A stretch of DNA of 64,000 nucleotides, taken from the NCBI GenBank assembly GCA_947491025.1, contig CANLIC010000012.1, positions 33,925 through 97,924 of the forward strand, read 5' to 3'. How positions within the stretch are numbered: position 1 is the stretch's first letter; each line of letters starts with the position of its first letter. The notes below the pieces were generated by a model. The model made no database searches. It saw only the letters and a program-made list of their open reading frames with translations, and was not told the DNA's origin. Both the position numbers and the translations under genes were made by a program. Positions 8,524 to 17,026 of the stretch are shown in pieces. The DNA comes from Myxococcales bacterium. GTDB taxonomy: Bacteria > Myxococcota_A > UBA9042.

Positions 8524-10368
8524 GTGACACCGACCCGCGCCCCTGCACGACCCGCGGCCTCGTCGCGGCGCTATGGCTGGTTGGCCTGCGCGGCGCTCAT
8601 CGCCAGTTGCGGTGGCAGCGACGCGGGCAGCAGCGATACCACCGCGGGAGCGGTCGACGGCGACACAGCCGGTGCGGACGCCGCGGTCGGCGTCGATGGC
8701 TTCCATGGCGGCGAGATCCACGTCGGCGACGGCGCGTCGGTCGACGCGGCGGCCGGCCTTGACGCGAGCGATGCCGGGTCAGACGGGGCGGCAGACGGGG
8801 CCATGGACAGCGACGCCGCGGCCCCCAGCGACGGTGGCCTCACCTTTGACGTCGACATCGACGATCCAGACCTCGGCCCGCCGCCAGACGTCGACAAGCC
8901 GGACGTCACCTACGCGCCCCTGAAGATCGTCGCCACCGATCCGCCGACCGACGGCGAGAGCAAGGGCGTCAACGCAGCGTTCAGCGTCACCTTCGACAAG
9001 CCCATCGATCCCATCACGCTGACGCCCTACACCGTGGAGGTGCGCGGCCCGAGCGGCGCAGAGGTCGCTGGTGAGCTGACGGCCCAGGGTGCAAAGGTCA
9101 GCTTCGCAGCGACCGCGCCGCTGCCGCCCTTGAGCCGCGTCAGCGTCACGGTCACGCCGCTGGTCAGCGACGACCTGGGGCAGAGCCTGGAAGCGCCCTA
9201 CACCTTCCACTTCCACACGCCGGATTTCGCGGACATGGCGCCCTACGCGCAGCTCGCCTCCCGCTACGCGCCGCGCTTCGACGTCGCGCTCTCGGAAGGG
9301 GCCGACGACGCCTTCGACCTGCTGCGCAGCCCGACCGACATCGGCTGGGACCTCGCCAACGCCGGCGGGGTGGCCGCTTCGACGCCAGCGCTGGCCCGCG
9401 TTGCCGCCGTCGTCATCGAGAGCCACAGCCACTTCTTCATTCACTACCAGCTGTTCTGGCATCGTCGCCCGGCGCAGCCCGGCACCGTCGGGTTCGACAA
9501 CGACAGCGCCAGCGTCACCGTCATCGTCGCGCGCTACCCGCAGCAGCGGCCCGTCGGCCTGCAGACCTGGTGGAAGCGCGCCGACGACGAGCAGATGTGG
9601 CTGTGGCTGACCGACGACGCCGCCGTGCTGCCGCAGGGGGCCAAGCCGAGCAGCTTCGGCGTGCGGGCGATTCTGCCGTCTGCACAGCTATTTCCGCCGA
9701 CTACCGACGGCCTCGGCTGCGCCGCAAGCTCGTCGAGCTGTCAGGCGCGGCGGGCGCCGCTGCTGCTGCAGGGCGGTAGCCACCGCGTCTGCCTGCGCCT
9801 CGACGGCGGGGAGTCGGCCGGCGCCAAGGCCTGCCAGTGGGACGCTGCGACGGAGGCCTCGAGCCGCCTGCTGCGCTACCAGCTCGCCAACGCGCCGACC
9901 GCAGCCAGCGCCGCCGGCGTCGAGAAGGGCCAGGCGCCCAAGGAGTTCGCCTACGCCCTGGAGCCCCTGACCACCACCTTTTTTGCCCGCCGAGGCGGCC
10001 CGCTGCTCTTCGGCGGCAAGGCCGATATCAGCTTCGTGTACACGCCGCCGCCGGGCCGTCCCGCCGGGCAAAAGGTGGCCATGGGCAGCAAGTTCGTCGG
10101 CGGCAAGGGCAGCGAGTTCGGCCGGCCGCTGTGGGCCTTCCGCTGGAAGCCGGCAAGCAATGACTCTTACTACGATCTTCCGCGCGGCACCGTGGCGCTC
10201 GATCCGGCCTACGCGCTCTGGAAGCGGCTCGGCGGCGGAGCGGGCGGGCCCGTCGAGTTCGACCCGATCTCCAAGGCCGGCTGGTCGCTCGCGACCTGCT
10301 TCAACCCGCTCTTGTTCTTGGACGCGCGCGGCGATGCCCCTTGCCTCGGCAGTCTGGGCGGGCCCTAA
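8524..10368 (+). CDS. Lipoprotein with Big_5 (SbsA-type Ig-like) domain
   Basis: A 614-residue protein from the GTG at 8524, preceded by GAGG at 7 bases; an ATG at 8464 would give 20 more residues. The signal peptide ends at lipobox IASC. It is followed by an Asp/Ala/Gly-rich tether of about 100 residues (GAVDGDTAGADAAVGVDG and similar). Residues about 132-230 look like a Big_5 domain: VATDPPTDGESKGVNAAFSV, then TFDKPIDPITL and ending TFHFHTPDF. The remaining 380 residues, rich in Trp and aromatics (ESHSHFFIHYQLFW, LQTWWKRADDEQMWLWL), are not recognised. It is probably an outer-membrane or surface protein and is transcribed divergently from the permease gene. Confidence 0.75.
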   Translation: MTPTRAPARPAASSRRYGWLACAALIASCGGSDAGSSDTTAGAVDGDTAGADAAVGVDGFHGGEIHVGDGASVDAAAGLDASDAGSDGAADGAMDSDAAAPSDGGLTFDVDIDDPDLGPPPDVDKPDVTYAPLKIVATDPPTDGESKGVNAAFSVTFDKPIDPITLTPYTVEVRGPSGAEVAGELTAQGAKVSFAATAPLPPLSRVSVTVTPLVSDDLGQSLEAPYTFHFHTPDFADMAPYAQLASRYAPRFDVALSEGADDAFDLLRSPTDIGWDLANAGGVAASTPALARVAAVVIESHSHFFIHYQLFWHRRPAQPGTVGFDNDSASVTVIVARYPQQRPVGLQTWWKRADDEQMWLWLTDDAAVLPQGAKPSSFGVRAILPSAQLFPPTTDGLGCAASSSSCQARRAPLLLQGGSHRVCLRLDGGESAGAKACQWDAATEASSRLLRYQLANAPTAASAAGVEKGQAPKEFAYALEPLTTTFFARRGGPLLFGGKADISFVYTPPPGRPAGQKVAMGSKFVGGKGSEFGRPLWAFRWKPASNDSYYDLPRGTVALDPAYALWKRLGGGAGGPVEFDPISKAGWSLATCFNPLLFLDARGDAPCLGSLGGP

Positions 10369-10375
10369 GGGGCGA

Positions 10376-11335
10376 TCAACCTTCGGGTTCTGAGCCCTCA
10401 GCGGGCGTAGCGCCGCGGCTGGACTTCAAGACATGCTCCGCCCGACGGAGTTCGCGCGCCACCAGCACGGCGTCGGGCCGCAGGTCGACGCCGACGAGCA
10501 AGCGGACCTCCCGCCAGCGATCTCCGGGCTGCGACTGGCGCATCAGCCAGAGCGCGCGCGTGAGCGGGCCGCCCAGCACGAACTCGGCGTCCGGCGGCGT
10601 CGCCAGCACGAGGCTCGTCGGCAGCGCGTCGGCCATGGCGAGCAGCGGGTCCTCAGCCACGAGGCCGAGCCCGGGCCCGTCGACGACGCCAGCGCGCTGG
10701 AGCCACGCCTGCGCCTCGTGCAGGGCGCCGACGCCGGGCAGCAGCAGCAAGGTCGGGCCAGCCACCTGCAAGCGCAAGGCAGCGGCGGCTGCAGCCTCGT
10801 AGCGGCCGACGAGGCCTCGGTGCGGCTCGGTGTCGACATCGACCCAGAGCGGGTTGAGCGTCTCGAGGACATCATCGAAGGCGAGGCGGACACGGCGACC
10901 GCTCCAGAGCAGCATCCCGGCCCGCAGCTGGGCCGTGGGCGGCGGCATCCCGGCGGCGGCGGCGGTCTGGCGCAAGGCGAGGGCGTGCGCCAGGTCGGCG
11001 CCAGCCTCGGCGTCGCGGGCGGCGACGGCGGCGTGGACGAGCTCCAGCAGCTCAGCAGCGAGCAGGGCCGCGGCCGGCGTGGCCAGCACCTGCAGCCGTC
11101 GCGACTCGGCGAGCGCGCGAGCGTCGAGCGCGGGGTCGTGCCAAGGGATGAGCATCGGCTCCTCGCCGAGCGCGACGTGGTGGGCACGGGCGCGGAGGAT
11201 CGCCCACTCCAGGTCCGAGAAAGGCGCGTCGTCGAGCCCTGCGCCGGGCAGCGCGTCCTGCAGGCCGCGAAAGGGCCGGGCCTCGGAGGTGACGCGCGCT
11301 GGGGCGGGGCGGCGCGGCGATGGGCGGGCATTCAT
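10376..11335 (-). CDS. Uncharacterised cytoplasmic protein
   Basis: A 319-residue protein, Ala/Leu/Arg-rich, without a signal peptide or clear membrane span. The start at 11335 (MNARPSPRRP) is the first convincing Met; an upstream in-frame extension lies in the intergenic region. The sequence contains FSDLEWAILRARAHHVALGE, a long helical Ala-rich centre, and near the end VRLLVGVDLRPDAVLVAREL. I do not recognise the family. Its 3' end is 7 bases from the stop of the convergent Big_5 lipoprotein gene. It is divergent from the CPBP protease gene. Confidence 0.6.
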   Translation of the reverse strand: MNARPSPRRPAPARVTSEARPFRGLQDALPGAGLDDAPFSDLEWAILRARAHHVALGEEPMLIPWHDPALDARALAESRRLQVLATPAAALLAAELLELVHAAVAARDAEAGADLAHALALRQTAAAAGMPPPTAQLRAGMLLWSGRRVRLAFDDVLETLNPLWVDVDTEPHRGLVGRYEAAAAAALRLQVAGPTLLLLPGVGALHEAQAWLQRAGVVDGPGLGLVAEDPLLAMADALPTSLVLATPPDAEFVLGGPLTRALWLMRQSQPGDRWREVRLLVGVDLRPDAVLVARELRRAEHVLKSSRGATPAEGSEPEG

Positions 11336-11500
11336 GGCCGCAGTTTGGGGCGCGGCCCTGCGCCTTCGCAAGCAGCGGCTGGCAGTACAATGCCGAGAGG
11401 TGCGCCTCGGCGCCGCGTGGCGAGGCGACGGAGGGGTCGATAGACAGCGCACGGCGACCTCGCCATCCTACCGCCGCGCACCCGCCGCGCCAGGAGCCCC

Positions 11501-12349
11501 ATGGATCTCGCCCACGCCCGCAGCCTTGGACCCGCCGGCCTCTGGCGCGCCATCATCATCGAGCCGTGGGAGCGCATCGATCGCGACAACGTCGGGCCGC
11601 GCGTCGGCCGCTTGAGCGCGCGGGAAGCGGCGTTTGTGACCGCGGTCACCACCGCGTTGATGCTGACATTCCTGCGCTTTGTGGTGATGGACCGCGGCAT
11701 CCAGTCCGGGGTCGCTGGCGTCATGGTCGCGATCGGCGGCGCGCTCTCGCCCAGCCTCGGCGAGACCCTACAGGACCACCACCGCCTGCTGGTCAACTGC
11801 GCCTGGGTCCTCGGCTGCGTCGTCGGCTACACGCTGATCCCGGCGGCGGTAGTGCGCATCGTTTTTGGCATGACGCTGGCCGATTTCTACCTGGCGCCGC
11901 GCGAGTACTGGAAGCACCTGCCGGTCTACGCCCTGCTCTTTCTGCCCGTGGGCATCTTGATCCTCGTCTTCGCCGGCTCGCCTGACTTCGCGGCGCAGTA
12001 CCCCTTCTACAAAGATCAGCACGGCTGGGCTGACCTCCTGGTCTGGGAGGCGGCCTACGGCGTGCAGTTCTTCGCCCTGGAATTCTTCTTCCGCGGCTTC
12101 TTGTTGCGCGGACTCGCTGCCGAAATGGGCAGCATGGCTGTGCTGGTGATGATGATTCCGTACTGCATGATCCACTTCGGCAAACCGCTACCCGAGTGCC
12201 TGGGCTCCATCATCGCGGGCCTCGTTCTGGGCGTACTGGCCATGGACACCCGCAGCATCTGGGGCGGCGTGACCATCCACGTCGCCGTGGCCTGGGGCAT
12301 GGACTTTGCGGCGCTGGCTCAGAAGGGCGTGCTGAGCCGCCTCGAGTAG
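11501..12349 (+). CDS. CPBP-family intramembrane metalloprotease
   Basis: A 282-residue protein with about seven hydrophobic segments. The CPBP (CaaX protease/Abi-like) motifs are seen as ALEFFFRGFLLRGL at about residue 188 (family E-E-x-x-x-R; the first Glu is Leu here) and IHFGKPLPECLGSIIAGLVLG, split IHFGKPLPE and CLGSIIAGLVLG, carrying the second His/Glu site. IWGGVTIHVAVAWG supplies the last His. Members cleave prenylated or bacteriocin-like peptides within the membrane; the substrate here is unknown. AGGAG 6-7 bases before the ATG supports the start. Confidence 0.85.
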   Translation: MDLAHARSLGPAGLWRAIIIEPWERIDRDNVGPRVGRLSAREAAFVTAVTTALMLTFLRFVVMDRGIQSGVAGVMVAIGGALSPSLGETLQDHHRLLVNCAWVLGCVVGYTLIPAAVVRIVFGMTLADFYLAPREYWKHLPVYALLFLPVGILILVFAGSPDFAAQYPFYKDQHGWADLLVWEAAYGVQFFALEFFFRGFLLRGLAAEMGSMAVLVMMIPYCMIHFGKPLPECLGSIIAGLVLGVLAMDTRSIWGGVTIHVAVAWGMDFAALAQKGVLSRLE

Positions 12350-12375
12350 GCCGCGAGCCTGAGGGGACGCGGAGT

Positions 12376-14454
12376 TCAGGGCTTGGCGCCGGCGTTGATC
12401 CAGGCCTGCAGCGCGTCGCCCGCGGCCTTAGAGATGCCGGACGTGCCATCGGGCATCTTGTCGCCGCAGCTGAGCGGGACGCCCTGCACCATCTTGGCCA
12501 CAAACGTGCTGGCGGCGGCGTTGCCCGGGACCACCAGCTTGCCGCCGCAGTGGAAGCCATTGATCACGGTCTGGTAGGCCTGGCTCTGGCTGCCGTAGCC
12601 GCCATGGCAGCCGCTGCAACCGTTGCCTTGGATGGCCAGCTTGTAGACCTCGGCCCAGGTCGGGCCGCCGCAGGTGGTCGGGCCGCCCTTGCAGGCACCG
12701 TTCTGGCAGGCGTCGTTGGGCGTACAGGCGTCGCCGTCGTCGCAGCCGACGCCGTCGGCGACCGCTGCGGTCTCGCAGAGCCCGGTCTTGGCGGTGCAGG
12801 CGACCTGCTTGCAGGGCGGCGCATTAGGGCAGCTGACCAGCGTGGCCGGGTTGATCACGCACTTGTTCTGCTTGCACATCAGCGTGCCATTGCAGAGGTC
12901 GCCGTCATCGCTTGCCTGGCAGTCGCTATCGATCTTGCACTGACAGACATCAGAACCGGGCTTGCAGTCACCAGCGGCGCAGGCGTCGCCAACGGTGCAG
13001 GGTTCCCCGTCGCTGCACGGGAAACCGGTAGCGGTCGCGACCTGGGCGCAAGTGCCGGCCTTGGGCTGGCAGGCGTTCTTGAGGCAGGGGGTGTCGGCGC
13101 TACCATCGCAGGTGACGAGAGTCTTGGCGTCGAGCGCGCAGGCGAACTTGCTACAAATCAACGTGCCGTTGCAGGCATTGCCATCCTCGAATGCACCGCA
13201 GTCGGCGTTCTGTTTGCACTGGCAGATGTCGGTTCCGGGCTTGCAGAGACCGCCATCGCAGCCATCTCCGGCCGTGCAGGGGTCACCGTCGTCGCAGAAC
13301 GCGAACTTTTCAGCGGCGACCTGGGTACAGGTGCCCGTCTTGGGCTGGCACTGGTTCTGGCTGCAAGCGGTGTCGGACTTGGCATCGCAGGTCACGATGG
13401 TCTTGGTGTCGACGACGCAAACGTTCTTGCTGCAGATGAGCGAGCCGTTGCAGGCATTGCCGTCCTCGAAAGCGCCGCAATCGGTGTCGATCTTGCACAT
13501 GCAGCTCTGGATTCCTCCCGTGCAGCTGCCGGCCTGGCAGTCCTCCCCAACGCTGCAGGGATCGCCATCGTCGCAGATCTTGCCATTGACCTTGGGGGTG
13601 TCTTTGCAAGCGCCAGACTTCGGGTCACAAGCGTGGACGTTGCAGAGGTCAGACTTGGCGGGGTCGCAGACCGGAATGCTCGACGGCACCACCTTGCAGA
13701 CGTGCGGAAACGCGAACTTATCGCAGGCCAGCGCGCCGTTGCAGGCGTCTCCGTCGTCGAAGCCGGCGCAGTCCTTGTCGTTCTCGCATTGGCAGACGTT
13801 CGCGCCAGCGACGCAAGCGCCGCTTTTGCACGCGTCCTCAAGCGTGCAGGGCTTGCCGTCCTGACAGGCCGTGCCGTTGGGCTTGGCGAGCGGGGTGCAA
13901 GCGCCCGTGGCGGGATGGCAGTTGGAGGTCTGGCAAGCGTTGTCGAGCGTGGGGTCGCAGACGACGGCGGTGCCGGGCGCGACGCCGCAGCGATAGGGGA
14001 AGACGCCGAGCTTGCAGACGGGCTTGCCGGCGCAGAGATCGGCCCCGAGCAGGCAATCGGCGTCCGCCTCGCACTCGCAGAGCTGGATGGCGCCGGCCAG
14101 GCACACCCCGGCCTTGCAGCGATCGCCGGCGCTGCATGGGTCGCCGTCGTCGCAGTCGACGCCATCGATGGGACAGGGTCCAACGTCGACCGGCGAGACG
14201 TCGACGCTTGCTTCGGCGGCGTCGACGGCGGCGGCCGAAGTGTCGGCCTCCGCATCGGCCGTCAGCACATCGGCGCTGACGTCGGCGGCGGAGTCCGACG
14301 CACTGGCCGCGTCAGCGGCGGCGGCCGAGGCGTCGTCACCGGCGGCTGGCCCCTCGCTGCAAGCGCTCTGCAGCGCCCCCATCAGCGCAAGCGCGGAAAA
14401 GATGCCAACGAGGCGCCCGCGTCCCGCGTCTCCCGCTTCGCCCATTCGCTGCAT
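12376..14454 (-). CDS. Cysteine-rich repeat lipoprotein with C-terminal cytochrome c-type (CxxCH) domain
   Basis: A 692-residue protein from the ATG at 14454, which has GGGGGAAG upstream; ATGs at 14472 and 14445 are alternatives. A signal peptide ends at ALQSAC (Gln at -3, a weak lipobox). An Ala/Asp/Ser-rich tether runs to about residue 90. About 500 residues of repeats follow, with units such as CDDGDPCSAGDRCKAGVC and CNGSLICSKNVC. This is the myxobacterial disulfide-repeat type. The last 100 residues differ: GNGCSGCHGGYG near residue 611 is a c-type haem motif, followed by KMPDGTSGISKAAGD and ALQAWINAGAKP, with a Met that could be a distal haem ligand. This matches the small cytochrome domains found in myxobacterial outer-membrane proteins. 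Confidence 0.8.
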   Translation of the reverse strand: MQRMGEAGDAGRGRLVGIFSALALMGALQSACSEGPAAGDDASAAAADAASASDSAADVSADVLTADAEADTSAAAVDAAEASVDVSPVDVGPCPIDGVDCDDGDPCSAGDRCKAGVCLAGAIQLCECEADADCLLGADLCAGKPVCKLGVFPYRCGVAPGTAVVCDPTLDNACQTSNCHPATGACTPLAKPNGTACQDGKPCTLEDACKSGACVAGANVCQCENDKDCAGFDDGDACNGALACDKFAFPHVCKVVPSSIPVCDPAKSDLCNVHACDPKSGACKDTPKVNGKICDDGDPCSVGEDCQAGSCTGGIQSCMCKIDTDCGAFEDGNACNGSLICSKNVCVVDTKTIVTCDAKSDTACSQNQCQPKTGTCTQVAAEKFAFCDDGDPCTAGDGCDGGLCKPGTDICQCKQNADCGAFEDGNACNGTLICSKFACALDAKTLVTCDGSADTPCLKNACQPKAGTCAQVATATGFPCSDGEPCTVGDACAAGDCKPGSDVCQCKIDSDCQASDDGDLCNGTLMCKQNKCVINPATLVSCPNAPPCKQVACTAKTGLCETAAVADGVGCDDGDACTPNDACQNGACKGGPTTCGGPTWAEVYKLAIQGNGCSGCHGGYGSQSQAYQTVINGFHCGGKLVVPGNAAASTFVAKMVQGVPLSCGDKMPDGTSGISKAAGDALQAWINAGAKP

Positions 14455-14689
14455 CGACTGCTTCCCCCACATCGCCCGGCCGATACGCTGCCCAAACTTG
14501 AACCGGGACGCAAATTCGCGAGCCCGGACCCACGGTCCGGGTCGGCGACCGCGACTACGAAGCGCCGCCGCCAGCGCAGTGGAGACTCGGGACCCCACAC
14601 TGCGCAACGCGGCTCGGCCGCGCAGTTGCACGACCACTTGGGCTGCGCCACCTTCGTTGTGGGCGGATCGCGTGGTCCGTAGAGGCGCC

Positions 14690-14696
14690 GGAGGAG
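14690..14696 (+). promoter_or_regulatory. Strong ribosome binding site for the CHAP protein
   Basis: GGAGGAG, 3 bases before the ATG at 14700 counted from its end (core GGAGG 5 bases away). It fixes the start and shows that no signal peptide precedes the peptidoglycan-binding domains. Confidence 0.7.
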
Positions 14697-14699
14697 AGC

Positions 14700-15926
14700 A
14701 TGCCCATCCAAGGTCCAAGGCAGGCGCCGGGTGCTCAGCAGCGTCCCGGCCCCCAGCGGCCTGGCAGCGGCGGCGGCGGCGCAAACCCGGCCTCCTCACT
14801 CGACTACGCGACAGGACAGCGCTTTCTCAGCCCCGATGGCGGCCGCGCCGGCACCGCAGCCTCGCAGGGTGGCCTGCTGCAGGTCGGCAGCGTGGGGCCT
14901 GCAGTCACCACCTTGCAGACGCAGCTGACGCGGCTCGGCTACCGACCGGGACCCGTGGACGGCGAGCTCGGACCCAAGACGAAGGCCGCGGTGACCCGGC
15001 TGCAGCAGGCCAAGGGGCTGCCGGCCGATGGCATTGTGGGGCCAGAGACCCGCGGCGTTCTCGAGGCGGCGTTGGCGACGGCGCCGACGCCAGCCGGGCC
15101 GCCCCAGGCGACCGCAGGCAATCCGGGCGGCGGGCAAGCGCCGGCGCCAGCGCAGCGGCCCCGAATCAAGCCGCCGCAGGTCTCGCCGGGCGCCAGCGGC
15201 CCGGCGGTGGTGTTGCTGCAGAAGGAGCTCAAGGAGCGCGGTTTTGACCCGGGCGGTGTCGACGGCGACTTCGGTCCCGCCACCGCCGCCGCGGTCCGCG
15301 CGTTCCAACGAGCGCAGGGGCTGGACGTCGACGGCGTCGTCGGCGGCTCGACGTGGGAGGCCCTCGGCTACCAGCTCGGCGGCGATTCCCGCGAGGTGAA
15401 CCTGCCGGCGAATGGTCAACGACCGCGCCCGGGCGGGGGTGGCCGTGACGGACCGCCACCGCCGGTGCCGGGCCGCGACGATCCCGACCTCCGCGAGCGC
15501 ATCCTCGCCCACGCCCGTGGCGAGCTCGGCAAGAAAGAAGCGGGTTGGAACGGCGGCGACGCCAAGAAGTACCAGGAGTACTTCGGTCGAGGCCGCGAGC
15601 CCTGGTGCGCCGACTTCGTGTCGTGGGTCTACACCCAGGCCGGCAAGCCGATGGACAACCCGTACGTGCCGAGCATCGTCAATCAGCTCAAGAAGGCCGG
15701 ACGCTGGCGCACCAGCAGCCCGCGCCCCGGCGACATGGTGATCTTCGACTGGAACCACGACGGCGTGGCGGACCACATCGGCATCGTCGCCGAGGTGCTG
15801 CCGAATGGCCGCGTGCGGACCATCGAGGGCAACACCGGCGACCCGGCCGGCCGTGGCCCCGAGGGTGTCTACGAGCGCTCGCGCACCAAGGGCACCATCA
15901 TGGGCTACGGCGACGCGACCGGCTGA
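14700..15926 (+). CDS. CHAP-domain putative amidase with two peptidoglycan-binding domains
   Basis: A 408-residue protein. A Pro/Gly-rich leader of about 55 residues is followed by two PG_binding_1 repeats, at about 62-125 (LQTQLTRLGYRPGPVDGELG) and 165-225 (LQKELKERGFDPGGVDGDFG). The Pro/Gly linker then leads to a C-terminal CHAP (NlpC/P60-like) domain at about 265-405. Its catalytic Cys lies in EPWCADFVSWVY and its His in VADHIGIVAEV, with Glu in RTIEGNTG. Such enzymes cut amide bonds in peptidoglycan. No signal peptide or membrane span is visible, so export would need a holin, a specialised secretion system or lysis. The gene precedes the cation-efflux gene with only 4 bases between stop and start. 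Confidence 0.85.
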   Translation: MPIQGPRQAPGAQQRPGPQRPGSGGGGANPASSLDYATGQRFLSPDGGRAGTAASQGGLLQVGSVGPAVTTLQTQLTRLGYRPGPVDGELGPKTKAAVTRLQQAKGLPADGIVGPETRGVLEAALATAPTPAGPPQATAGNPGGGQAPAPAQRPRIKPPQVSPGASGPAVVLLQKELKERGFDPGGVDGDFGPATAAAVRAFQRAQGLDVDGVVGGSTWEALGYQLGGDSREVNLPANGQRPRPGGGGRDGPPPPVPGRDDPDLRERILAHARGELGKKEAGWNGGDAKKYQEYFGRGREPWCADFVSWVYTQAGKPMDNPYVPSIVNQLKKAGRWRTSSPRPGDMVIFDWNHDGVADHIGIVAEVLPNGRVRTIEGNTGDPAGRGPEGVYERSRTKGTIMGYGDATG

Positions 15927-15930
15927 GCCT

Positions 15931-16917
15931 GTGGCGAGCGGCCCACCAGCCAGCCCGCGACTGAGCTTGGTTGATGCCCAGGCCGCCATGCGCCGGGCCA
16001 CTCGCGCCGCCATCGCGGTGGCGGCGGCCCTGCTCCTCCTCAAGGCCATCGGCTGGTGGTCGAGCCGCAGCGCGGCGCTCTTCGCCTCGCTCACCGACAG
16101 CAGCCTCGACTTGCTGGCCTCGGGCCTCAACGCCTGGGCGATCGCGCGGGCGATGGCACCGGCCGACCGCGAACACCGCCACGGCCACGGCAAGCTCGAG
16201 GCGCTGGCGGCGCTGGCCCAGGCCGTGCTGATCACCGCGGCAGCGCTCACCGCGGCCTGGCAGGGCTGGCTGGCCATTCGCGAGCCACAGGGCATCGGCC
16301 CAAGCGGCATGGCGATCGCGGTGATGGTGGTGTCGCTGGTCGCCACCGTCTGGCTGGTCCGACTGCAACGGCAGGCGGCAGGCGCGACGGGGTCGCTGGC
16401 GATCGCCGCCGACTCGCTGCACTACAGCGGCGACATCGGCCAGAACGCGGGTGTGCTCATCGGCATCGCCGCCTCGGTCTGGCTCGACCTCGCGTTCGTC
16501 GACGGCGCCGTGGGTCTGCTGGTCGCGCTCTGGATCGGCCGCGGAGCCATCGCCATCGGCCGCTCGGCCGTCGATCAACTCCTCGACAGCGAGGCGGACG
16601 ATGAGACCCGCGCCGAGGTCTTGCGCTGCCTGCGTGAGCAGCCAGGGGTGCGCGGGGTCCACGACCTGCGCAGCCGTCGCAGCGGGCCGCAGCTCCACGC
16701 CACCGCCCACCTCGCGGTCGACGGCGAGATGACGGTCAAAGCCGCACACGAGCTCGCCACCGCCGCAGAGGAGCGTCTGCAAGCCCAATTCCCCGGCGGC
16801 CACTTCGTGCTTCACGTCGATCCCGATGACCTCGACCGCGAAGACCCCTTCGGCGATGATCCGGCCGGCGGCGAACCTGGCCGCTCGACCCAGGGGGCGG
16901 GCGCAAGGCCAGCCTGA
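15931..16917 (+). CDS. Cation diffusion facilitator, FieF type
   Basis: A 328-residue protein if the GTG at 15931 is used; MRRATRAAIAV further in (15988) is an alternative start. About six membrane spans are visible. The metal sites are those of FieF: SLTDSSLDLLASGLNAWAI in the second span, HRHGHGKLEALAALAQA after it, and ADSLHYSGDIGQNAGV in the fifth (the HxxxD pair). The C-terminal cytoplasmic domain has GVRGVHDLRSRRSG and LHATAHLAVDG. It should export divalent metals (Zn or Fe) by proton antiport. The stop codon lies inside the first unit of a 16-base tandem repeat. Confidence 0.85.
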   Translation: MASGPPASPRLSLVDAQAAMRRATRAAIAVAAALLLLKAIGWWSSRSAALFASLTDSSLDLLASGLNAWAIARAMAPADREHRHGHGKLEALAALAQAVLITAAALTAAWQGWLAIREPQGIGPSGMAIAVMVVSLVATVWLVRLQRQAAGATGSLAIAADSLHYSGDIGQNAGVLIGIAASVWLDLAFVDGAVGLLVALWIGRGAIAIGRSAVDQLLDSEADDETRAEVLRCLREQPGVRGVHDLRSRRSGPQLHATAHLAVDGEMTVKAAHELATAAEERLQAQFPGGHFVLHVDPDDLDREDPFGDDPAGGEPGRSTQGAGARPA

Positions 16918-16974
16918 CGCTGCGGCAGCCTGGCGCTGCGGCAGCCTGACACTGCGGCGGCCCGACGCAGTACG
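16911..16974. repeat. 16-base imperfect tandem repeat, about four units
   Basis: Units agcctgacgctgcggc, agcctggcgctgcggc and agcctgacactgcggc lie end to end at 16911-16958; a more diverged fourth unit continues to about 16974. The array begins over the stop codon of the efflux gene and fills most of the spacer before the sugar dehydrogenase-like gene. It has no obvious hairpin and is more likely a slippage product than a terminator. Confidence 0.75.
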
Positions 16975-17026
16975 GCGCTGACCTAGCCGCGGCTGCGCGC
17001 CGATGACACGAGCGACGGGAGCAGCG

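Noticed and set aside
12196..14682. An 828-codon open frame on the plus strand opposite the cysteine-repeat gene
   Set aside because: High GC and Cys/Asp/Gly-rich codons of the real gene leave few stops on the other strand. The product is a low-complexity Ala/Gly/Val string with no homology and poor codon use.
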